From assembly GCA_030024065.1 (NCBI GenBank), contig JASEIE010000116.1, positions 1 through 10,746 on the forward strand: a stretch of DNA of 10,746 bases. The letters are read 5' to 3'. Below the pieces are notes generated by a model, which saw only the letters and a program-made list of their open reading frames with translations, had not been told where the DNA came from and made no database searches. Position numbers and translations under genes: made by a program. Numbering within the stretch: the first letter of the stretch is position 1; each line of letters begins with the position of its first letter. This DNA comes from Thermodesulfobacteriota bacterium (GTDB taxonomy: Bacteria > Desulfobacterota > BSN033 > UBA1163). Shown here in pieces: positions 1 to 6,800 of this stretch.

Positions 1-46
1 CTGTCCTGAGCCGCCGTTCTCCTTCGACAGGCTCATAAGTAACGGA
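1..46. repeat. Fragment of a 'cttcgacaggctcagg'-type palindromic repeat
   Basis: Just downstream of the nrdG stop, the sequence holds ctgtcctgag (1-10) and cttcgacaggctca (22-35). The same words recur in the repeat element on the other side of nrdG (811-978). No gene is visible here. The window edge cuts the repeat, so its full length is unknown. It looks like one unit of a dispersed short palindromic repeat, not a classical terminator, because no T-run follows it on the minus strand. Confidence 0.6.
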
Positions 47-727
47 TTATACCATCTCCTGAACGATCCTCTCCATCTCCTTCAACACTTTTGGATCGTA
101 AGGGTTCGTTTTTTTCAGTGAGGGATCCAATGGGTTCTCTGGGTTGAAATTCTGTAGGATCAACCTTCGACCAGCCCTTAATTGTTCGCCCAGGGTCTTG
201 ATGTCTTCCTCACAGTGGAGCTGTGGAACGACGGTCATCCGGAATTGATACTCCACTTTTCCTCTCTTCAGAATTTCAATCGATTTCAATATGGGGGCGA
301 GGTCGATGGAAAGACCGGTTGATCGCCGGTAGCTGAAGGGATCCAGGGGTGCCTTCACATCCATGGAGATGAAATCCACCTCTCCTTTCTCGATTAATTT
401 TTCCAGCATCTCCGGATTGGAACCGTTCGTATCGAGTTTGACCAGGAATCCATTGCGTTTTATCTCCTGGATCAGGAGGGGAAGGTTGATGTGGAGCGTG
501 GGTTCTCCCCCTGTGACACAGACACCGTCGATCCAGCCTTTAAAGGAGCGGAGGCGAAGAAGAATCTCTTTCAGGGGAACGGAGGCATACTGTTCGGGAT
601 GAAAGACCAGGGGATGGTTATGGCAGTAGGGGCAGCGGAAGTTGCAGTGAGGAAGAAAGAGGACGGAGCAGATATTCCCCGGCCAGTCCAAAAAAGAAGT
701 TTCTAAAAATCCCTTGATCTCGATCAT
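47..727 (-). CDS. nrdG: Anaerobic ribonucleoside-triphosphate reductase activating protein (radical SAM)
   Basis: This is the activase that uses a [4Fe-4S] cluster and S-adenosylmethionine to place the glycyl radical on NrdD. The 226-residue protein has the radical-SAM cluster motif CNFRCPYC with cysteines at 28, 32 and 35, preceded by DWPGN. The SAM-binding GGEPT follows at 73-77. A later stretch, LDTNGSNPE (about residues 98-106), is typical of the fold. At 226 residues it is longer than the roughly 155-residue E. coli NrdG and matches the larger NrdG type common in anaerobes. It could be confused with pyruvate formate-lyase activase, but the nrdD neighbour settles the role. The ATG at 727 has no clear Shine-Dalgarno sequence. 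It is the third gene after nrdD and the small redoxin, but a 303-base repeat-bearing gap separates it from the redoxin. Confidence 0.92.
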   Translation of the reverse strand: MIEIKGFLETSFLDWPGNICSVLFLPHCNFRCPYCHNHPLVFHPEQYASVPLKEILLRLRSFKGWIDGVCVTGGEPTLHINLPLLIQEIKRNGFLVKLDTNGSNPEMLEKLIEKGEVDFISMDVKAPLDPFSYRRSTGLSIDLAPILKSIEILKRGKVEYQFRMTVVPQLHCEEDIKTLGEQLRAGRRLILQNFNPENPLDPSLKKTNPYDPKVLKEMERIVQEMV

Positions 728-788
728 AGCTTATGTTCATAAAAGGGATAGTTATGGTAGATCGTGATAGTGTCATGGAATGACGAGC

Positions 789-993
789 TGTTGCTCAAAT
801 CGATTTCATGCTTCGACAAGCCTGTCCTGAGCGAATCGTTCACCCTTCGAGAACCTCAGGGCAAACGGTTTTTTCCGAATGTCCTGAGCGAAGTCGAAGG
901 AAGGGCTCAGCATGAACGGAAAACTCAAATGGTTTCAAGATATCACCGCTCACCCTGAGTCTGTCGAAGGGCAAACGGCTGGTTTGAGCAACA
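789..993. repeat. Nested inverted-repeat element between the redoxin gene and nrdG
   Basis: The 303-base gap 728-1030 has no credible gene. Most of it is a nested palindrome. The outermost arms are an 11-bp perfect inverted repeat, tgttgctcaaa (789-799) and tttgagcaaca (983-993). Inside, cttcgaca (811-818) pairs with tgtcgaag (962-969), and cttcgac also pairs with gtcgaag (893-899). A central hairpin is possible between ctcagg (855-860) and cctgag (883-888). The word gcaaacgg occurs at 861-868 and 971-978. The core words (cttcgac, cctgagcgaa) match the repeat fragment at 1-35. It resembles a dispersed non-coding palindromic repeat or a MITE-like unit; no obvious target duplication was seen. 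Confidence 0.65.
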
Positions 994-1030
994 ACCCGAT
1001 GATTGCTGACACCGGTCAATATCACCCCCA

Positions 1031-1297
1031 TCAGTTACTCCTGAACAGGTGCTGCTTCACCTCCTGAAGGGTCGGAACCATACCCCTCCAGCTGGCCACC
1101 TCCCTCTCCTCTTCATCCTCGATGACCAGGGAAGGGGTGGAGAGGATACTGTAAAAGGAGGCTTCAGCCAGGCCGTCAATCGTGTCCAGATCGTAATGAA
1201 AGACTTGCAATCCCTCTCTTGTCAACTCCGTTCCAATCTCTTTGACCGCAGGACATTTAGGGCATTTCGCTTTGGTGAAGATTTTAATCAGTTCCAT
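1031..1297 (-). CDS. Small thioredoxin/glutaredoxin-like protein (NrdH-like), CPKC active site
   Basis: This 88-residue protein has the thioredoxin-fold layout: a first strand (ELIKIFTKA), the redox motif CPKC at residues 12-15, and the cis-proline loop STPSL with Pro55. The length suits a glutaredoxin or NrdH. A strong ribosome-binding site, AAGGAG, lies 5 bases before the ATG at 1297. It sits between nrdD and nrdG, so its likely job is to supply electrons to the class III reductase or to re-reduce its active-site cysteines. Some class III enzymes are known to use thioredoxin or a glutaredoxin-like protein instead of formate (studied in Neisseria bacilliformis and Methanosarcina barkeri). 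The protein family is clear from the sequence; the electron-donor role is inferred from position. A general thiol-disulfide role remains possible. Confidence 0.8.
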   Translation of the reverse strand: MELIKIFTKAKCPKCPAVKEIGTELTREGLQVFHYDLDTIDGLAEASFYSILSTPSLVIEDEEEREVASWRGMVPTLQEVKQHLFRSN

Positions 1298-1486
1298 GGT
1301 TTCTCCTTCATTATTTAGAAAATAAGGGTTTCGTTATACGGTCAAGGTAACGATGCCCGTTTCGTCATTCGGTTACGTTAATCGTCTTTAATCCATTACC
1401 CTCACCTTTTAACGCTAAACGATACGGGCTTCGTAACCGTAACCTTAATATTCGGAGTATTTTCATGATCCATATCATTCAAATGA
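1298..1486. repeat. Non-coding spacer with imperfect inverted repeat between nrdD and the redoxin gene
   Basis: This 189-base spacer has no gene. The perfect 8-bp pair cggttacg (1370-1377) and cgtaaccg (1432-1439) lies inside a longer imperfect inverted repeat: the segment 1344-1365 resembles the reverse complement of 1416-1446, sharing aaggt, gcccgt and tcgt blocks. Closer to nrdD, atcattcaaatgat (1474-1487) is a small AT-rich hairpin overlapping the stop. There is no GC stem followed by a T-run on the minus strand, so I see no standard terminator; read-through from nrdD into the redoxin gene is plausible. A weak TTGACC / TATTTT pair before the redoxin gene is not convincing as a promoter. 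Confidence 0.45.
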
Positions 1487-3631
1487 TCATCCGGCCGTCA
1501 GAACAGTTTCTCCTTCTTTGGTTTCGATGTATCCCTGGTTCCGGTAACGGTTTCGCAGCTCTCCGATCTTCCCTTTATTCCAGCTGGAGACTTTGGTGAA
1601 GTAGCCGGTGATCCGGGTGATGCCGTCCACTTCCATCGATCCGCAATATTGGCAGGAGGATCGAAGTCCCCTGCTCGTTCGATTGCAGGCATTACAGGTG
1701 GTAAACTCCGGTGAGAAGGCAATCTGGTCATTTTGAGTCTGCCTGAAAGTCTTGATCACGAAATTGGCCAGGGATTCTCTGGAGGGATTTGCCTCACCCA
1801 GCCAGATATGGGTCAATGAGCCCGCCTCGATCAGAGGATGGAAGAGTCCCTCCTGTCTCACCCGTTCGATCGGATTGAGGACAGCGGAATTGTTCAGGTA
1901 GGTCGAATTTGTATAATAGACTTCTCCTTTCGAGATATCCCCTTTGACAATGTGGCCCGATTGGGGGGAGTGAAATCTGAGGTCCAGTTTGGCAAAGCGA
2001 TAGGCGGTCGATTCAGCCGGTGTCTGTTCCAGGACAAAACGCATCCCGTAGCGTTCGCCGAACCTGTGTACTATGAGCTTCATATGGGCGATCACCTTCA
2101 GTCCGAATTTGAAGGCCTGCCTCGACTGGTGCATCTCCTGGCCGGTATGAATCTGGACGAGTTCATTGAGTCCTACCATGCCGATGAGAAAACTGGCGCG
2201 ATGCATCCTCAAATAAGGAGAACCATCCCGGTCCATGGCCAGAAGAGCGAGAGGCCCTTTTTCCCCCAAGGAGAGGAGCTTTTCAATGAAGAGTTTCTTT
2301 TCGAGATGGGCCTTGACAGCCACCTCGATGAACTCCGTGATCTTGGAAAAGAGTCTGGTGTCATCTCCTATCGCCAGATAGGCAATCCTCGGAAGATTGA
2401 GCGTCACATTCTGGAGGGCGCAGTATCGCATCTTCCAGGGCTGCAGCGCATCCTCTAAGTCGGTCTGGTCGAGTTTGAAGCTGAGACGACAACATTCGGA
2501 GATCTTGGCGGTCTCTCCGCGATCGAAGACGAAGTAGGTGTTGCCCTTTTCAGAAGCGACATCGCAGATGTGATGGAGGAAGTCCATATGGCCTGGAGTC
2601 TGAAAAAACTTCTCTGTGATGTGGACCAATGGTTTCGGAAAGAAGAAAGGCCTTCCGGATCCATCCCCTTCCATGAAGACATTGAAGAGGGCCCGGGCAA
2701 AGCGTTGCGATTCGTTTATATACTCATTGTAATTCTTTCCCGTCCTCTCCCCTCCCGGGCCAATGGCAGGGACATGTTCGAAGTGTTTGGGCACCTCCCA
2801 GTAGAGGTTGAGGTCGGTGAAGATCGCCTGTCCCCCACGGGCCACAGCCTGCTGAGAGAACTCGAAGATCATCATCTGGGCCAGTTGTTCCAGGTCCTGG
2901 TCCGACATCCCTACCAGATAGGGCGCAAAGAAGAGGTTGACCGCATCCCATCCGATCGCTCCGGCAAAACTGCTCTGAAGGGCAGCAGCAAACTTCACCA
3001 TATGAGCAAGAAGCACCTCCGGATGTTTGGCAGGCCTGGCCATGGCAATGGAATTGGGAAGGCTGAGGCCGAAGCGCTTGATATATTCAAGGGATTGACC
3101 GCTGCAGTAAGGTCGATCCACGAAACCGAGATCGTGGAGATGGATATCCCCGCGCATATGGGCATCGGCGATCTCCTGTGAGAAGACGGAGAGAAGAGCA
3201 TACTCCTTTTTGATCCCCTCCGCAAGGGTGAGATTGGTGGCCTCGGGCCCGTGTGGGACATTGGCATTCTCCTTATTGGGATGGAGGATAAGCTGGTCCA
3301 CATCGTAAAGGGGCATACCAAGACGGGTGTGCATCTTGCGGGCCTGCTCGAGTCCCCTTTCGATCAGTTTGGTGTCCACCAGTTCACGGATGAGGGGTGC
3401 GGTGATCATCTTGATTTTGGAGGTGATGATTAAATCTTCCACCTCCCGTGCGATCTCTCTTGCCGTATCGACATCAATATAGGTCTCTCTGATGAGGGCA
3501 TCGACGATTCTCTGACGGTTCCAATTATTCATCGACTCTTCAGAGGTGCGAACGAAGAGGGCCATATCCGTGGTTTCAAACTCTTCCTTCGTTTCTCTTC
3601 GATCCTCTTTCATTTCAATGACATTTGCCAT
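1487..3631 (-). CDS. nrdD: Anaerobic (class III) ribonucleoside-triphosphate reductase
   Basis: This glycyl-radical enzyme reduces ribonucleoside triphosphates to deoxyribonucleotides without oxygen. I start it at ATG 3631 (714 residues) because AGGTG lies 8 bases upstream; the frame stays open to an ATG at 3709, but that would put the NrdR site and the -10 element inside the gene. Residues of about 24-100 form an ATP-cone, the allosteric site. Cys176 (PYCSGQ) and the pair Cys380-Cys381 (SECCRLS) lie where E. coli NrdD has active-site Cys175 and Cys384. A C-terminal zinc site uses Cys646, Cys649, Cys660 and Cys663. The radical glycine is Gly676 in RITGYF, confirmed by the GGC codon at 1606-1604. 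Downstream are a redoxin gene and nrdG, its activase. Expression is probably repressed by NrdR through two boxes upstream. Confidence 0.96.
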   Translation of the reverse strand: MANVIEMKEDRRETKEEFETTDMALFVRTSEESMNNWNRQRIVDALIRETYIDVDTAREIAREVEDLIITSKIKMITAPLIRELVDTKLIERGLEQARKMHTRLGMPLYDVDQLILHPNKENANVPHGPEATNLTLAEGIKKEYALLSVFSQEIADAHMRGDIHLHDLGFVDRPYCSGQSLEYIKRFGLSLPNSIAMARPAKHPEVLLAHMVKFAAALQSSFAGAIGWDAVNLFFAPYLVGMSDQDLEQLAQMMIFEFSQQAVARGGQAIFTDLNLYWEVPKHFEHVPAIGPGGERTGKNYNEYINESQRFARALFNVFMEGDGSGRPFFFPKPLVHITEKFFQTPGHMDFLHHICDVASEKGNTYFVFDRGETAKISECCRLSFKLDQTDLEDALQPWKMRYCALQNVTLNLPRIAYLAIGDDTRLFSKITEFIEVAVKAHLEKKLFIEKLLSLGEKGPLALLAMDRDGSPYLRMHRASFLIGMVGLNELVQIHTGQEMHQSRQAFKFGLKVIAHMKLIVHRFGERYGMRFVLEQTPAESTAYRFAKLDLRFHSPQSGHIVKGDISKGEVYYTNSTYLNNSAVLNPIERVRQEGLFHPLIEAGSLTHIWLGEANPSRESLANFVIKTFRQTQNDQIAFSPEFTTCNACNRTSRGLRSSCQYCGSMEVDGITRITGYFTKVSSWNKGKIGELRNRYRNQGYIETKEGETVLTAG

Positions 3632-3683
3632 TTTCTTATCACCTGTTCTGCGGGATTTTAAAGAAAAAAGGGTTAATGAAGGG

Positions 3684-3724
3684 CTATATTTAGTATAATC
3701 TCTAATCACTACAACAATATATTG
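3684..3724. promoter_or_regulatory. Tandem NrdR boxes upstream of nrdD
   Basis: Two sites match the NrdR-box core CWATATATWG. The proximal site CTATATTTAG (3684-3693) matches 9 of 10 bases, and the distal site CAATATATTG (3715-3724) matches 10 of 10 and sits within the 14-bp palindrome aacaatatattgtt (3713-3726). Their starts are exactly 31 bp apart, about three helical turns, the arrangement known for NrdR, the ATP/dATP-sensing repressor of ribonucleotide reductase genes. The proximal box overlaps the candidate -10 element. The sites are seen directly; repression is inferred. Confidence 0.85.
3692..3697 (-). promoter_or_regulatory. Candidate -10 element of the nrdD promoter
   Basis: On the minus strand TATACT (5 of 6 to TATAAT) lies 60 bases before the nrdD ATG and overlaps the proximal NrdR box. 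A perfect TTGACA occurs at 3735-3730, but it is 32 bases away, too far to pair with this -10, and no good -35 is at 16-18 bases. The exact promoter is therefore uncertain, although overlap with the operator makes this the best candidate. Confidence 0.4.
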
Positions 3725-3787
3725 TTATTTGTCAAGAGAAATTCGATTTGTGAAAAAAATTATTTGTTTTACCCACCTTCGCATTCA

Positions 3788-3809
3788 TCCCCGTGCGGAA
3801 GCACGGGGA
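3788..3809. terminator. GC-rich hairpin between the AsmA-like gene and nrdD
   Basis: A perfect 9-bp stem, TCCCCGTGC (3788-3796) with GCACGGGGA (3801-3809), closes a 4-base loop. It begins 47 bases past the AsmA-like stop in the direction of transcription. No T-run directly follows on the minus strand; a T-rich stretch appears only about 30 bases later. It may be an imperfect terminator insulating nrdD, or another dispersed palindrome. Confidence 0.45.
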
Positions 3810-3829
3810 GCTTCACGAAAATTTCTAAT

Positions 3830-3840
3830 ATCCGAAATCC
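3830..3840. repeat. Inverted copy of the 'ggatttcggat' repeat word
   Basis: atccgaaatcc here is the exact reverse complement of ggatttcggat at 7496-7506 on the other side of the AsmA-like gene. It is short, so chance is possible, but the same word appears in the repeat-rich gap before that gene. Confidence 0.3.
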
Positions 3841-3855
3841 TCACTCCAAACTAAC

Positions 3856-6800
3856 TCACTTCTTGGGCGAATCGTTCTTCTGGAAGGGTCTGAGGGGAGT
3901 TTCCAGCAAGCGTTTGAAAATGCCGAGTAAACCCTCTCCTATGCTTTTGAAAGGAATGGCTTCAATCTTAGGATCGTCGAGATCTCCTTTCACCTCGTAG
4001 ACATAAGAGAGGAAAGCCTTCTCTTTTCCTGTGAGGATATATCCTGCAATGGGAATGTGGCTCAATACCATATCCACAGTGCCTAGAGGATGAACTCCTA
4101 TCTTTGCATCGATCAGGTGTTTGCCCAGATCGATTTTCCCGATGATGGTGATCCTCATGGCATCGCTATCGACCAGGAAGTCCCCTGTGGAGGCGACACC
4201 TTCTTTCACCTCGATGTTTGAGGAGATCCGATGATAGGGAAGCCCTTTTGTCTTCAGATCAGGGAGCCTTCCCTTGAAGAGCTGCGAGACATTGAGGATC
4301 GAAAATATCTTGGCCAGGATATTTCCCCTTTCAATCACTCCATTCTCCAGTTCCAGCCTTAACCCTCCTTTGAGCGATTCTTTCACCCTCTGGAAATCCT
4401 CTCCCTCTCCCCTGAGTTCCACTTTATCGATGTAGATCCTTCCTGTCACCCATATCTTCTCCTCCTCTCCTTTCGGGAGGAGGGTTCGGAGAAAGGACAC
4501 TGCCTCCATGTTGGAGAGGCGGGGTTTGATTTCGAATCGAATGCCTTTTCCTGCGGGTTCGATCCACCCCTCACCCCAGAGGTCCCCCCCATTTGCTTTC
4601 AATTGAAAAGGATGGATCAGCAACTTCCCATCAACCATCTTCATCTCAAACTTTAAGTCCTGACAATGGAGATTTCGATACTTCGCCTGTTCAATATCGA
4701 CCTTGCCCTCAATCGCCCAACTGGAAAGCCATTTCCTGAGCATTTCAAAGGAGGTTGGAGTTTTTTTCTCCCTCTCCGGGAAGAGGGAATCGAGGTCGAG
4801 ATGAGAGGAGGAGAACTGGAAAGAGAGTCGCCTGGTCACCCCTGAATCGGCCTTGATCGTTCCTGCCTTAGCAGGGGAGGCAAGACGGGTGGAGACGCTG
4901 GTCAGAGTGAGGGAAGAATCTCCCAGTTTCCCTTTCAATCCATCACACCGGATCTGTTGAGGGGAGAAGAGAATCCTACCTTCAATCTGTGAGAGAGGGG
5001 CAGGGATCTTTGGGTGTCGAAGAGAGACCCCTTTCAATCGGATTTCTCCTTCCCTTATGGCGCGGACTCCATCCTCCGCTCTTCCGGACCAGTTCAGGCG
5101 AAGCTCTGCAGACCCGGCGAGGTTTTGAATTTCATCTGCCGGAGTTCGCATCGAATCCGGAAAGAGGGGCAATTGAAGCATGGCGTGGATATTTTTTAAA
5201 TCGATCGAACCGGAGGTGAGGAGATTCAACTCTCCTTGCTTCACTGTTCCGTCGAATGAGAGAGAGGAGTTTAGGGACTGGATTTTTAATTTTGAAAAAG
5301 CGGTCCCAAGATTGGAAAGGAATAGGGACCCTTCTCGAAAGAGGAGCGGATCAGAGGCTCCTTTTAGAAGGAGAGAGACCTCCTTAGGGGCGAATTCCAG
5401 TTCATAGAAGAAGGGTTGGTGGAGCGTGGCCCTTCTCCCTTTGAACGAGAGTTGGCCAGTCCCTGATAGACTTTTGATCTCCTCTGCCTTTGAACGGGTC
5501 TCTTCAGGAAGGAGAGGGGACTGAGAAAGAGCCAATAGGGTTTTCAGATCAGCCTTCCCTTTGGCTGTGATCTCGAAAGCTCCTCCCGTCTTCCATGAGC
5601 CGCCCATGAGGAAAGAGGAATTTCCAAATTCAACCTTTGCTCCTGACCACTGAAGATCGTCGTTGGAAAGGTTGAGCTTCCCCTCATCGATCTGGATGGG
5701 AAATGGAATCTGCGAATGGGTCAGATGAACCCTGGAGAGAAGATAACCCCCCTGGTGCTTAAAATGGAGAGGAGCCTTTAATTTTCCGTTAAGAGAAATT
5801 TGATACTGTGCTCTGCCTGAAAGGGAAGAGATCGGCGCGAGGGCCTCTTCCGAGTCGCGGTCAAATGCGTCGGTCTTTACCCCGTTAGAAATAATGCCCC
5901 GCTGCTCTGCAGCGGGGTTACATTTCAGATTAATTCCGGCGGGGTTTAATGCCCCGCTGGAATTTCTAACGGGGTTTACCAGAGAGGGAAGGTCTGATAG
6001 ATCGAGTCGACCCTCAGAGTGAATCTCGAGTGTGGGGACCTGGAGAAGTTCATAGAAGATTCCATGGGCTCGATCGATACTCGAATGAAACACCCTTCCT
6101 TCCACTTCTTTCAAATTCAGATGGCCTCCCTTGAAAAGGAGGTGTCCTTTCAATCCTTCCAGGGCGGGAAGATTCCAGGGGAGTTTCAGACGGGTGCCGT
6201 TGATCCTCATCTCGACCATCAGAGTATGGGCATATTGAAGCTGATCGCAGTGTTCAATTTCGGGAATCTTTCCTGAAAGCCTTACGGAGAGGATCTGCAC
6301 CGGACCACTTCCCTCCGCACGAAAAAGGGCATCGGAAACACTCGGGGTGATAATCCGGAAGGGGATAAACCTCCTTCCATCAGAAAGGTCAAAGGAGCCG
6401 CTCGATGCCTCCGCATCCAGACCCATCTCCTTCGTTCCGATTCCATAGATCCTGCCTTTTCCCTTGATTTTTATCTCCGGCAGTTCGATGGAAAACTGGG
6501 AGATCTTGAATGTGCTCCTGTCATAATCGGCATGGAGGTCGAGGTTGAGCCATTTTGGCGTGAAAAGGTAGGCAAAGACCTTTGGATGATCGTAGGCCAC
6601 ATCTCTGAATTGGATCCTAACAGAGGCCTTGAAGGGTCCGGAGAGGTCTCCCTGGTAGCGACCTTTGAGGTCGAGGGTTCCCGCAATCTTATTCATGGGA
6701 AGAAGGGTTTTGAAATAGGGCCAGAAATGAAAAACCTCAAGATTTTTTACCTCCCCCTCTGCCTTCACCCTTCCTTTTGCGATGTCCATCTCTTCATTGA

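Noticed and set aside
789..993. CRISPR array or insertion sequence
   Set aside because: The repeats are palindromic, irregular in spacing and without unique spacers of equal length; no transposase is present.
764..1031. Short frames on both strands in the gap before nrdG (64 and 63 codons)
   Set aside because: Their translations are readings of the palindromic repeat words, with no ribosome-binding site or domain.
1838..3181. Long plus-strand frames opposite nrdD (206 and 203 codons)
   Set aside because: They lie wholly antisense to a clearly conserved enzyme and show no recognisable domain; they are frame shadows.
3632..3709. N-terminal extension of nrdD from the ATG at 3709
   Set aside because: The extra 26 codons would run through the NrdR box and -10 region, and a good ribosome-binding site (AGGTG) serves the ATG at 3631.
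3730..3735. TTGACA as the -35 of the nrdD promoter
   Set aside because: It is perfect as a hexamer, but no acceptable -10 lies 16-18 bases downstream, and the TATACT is 32 bases away.
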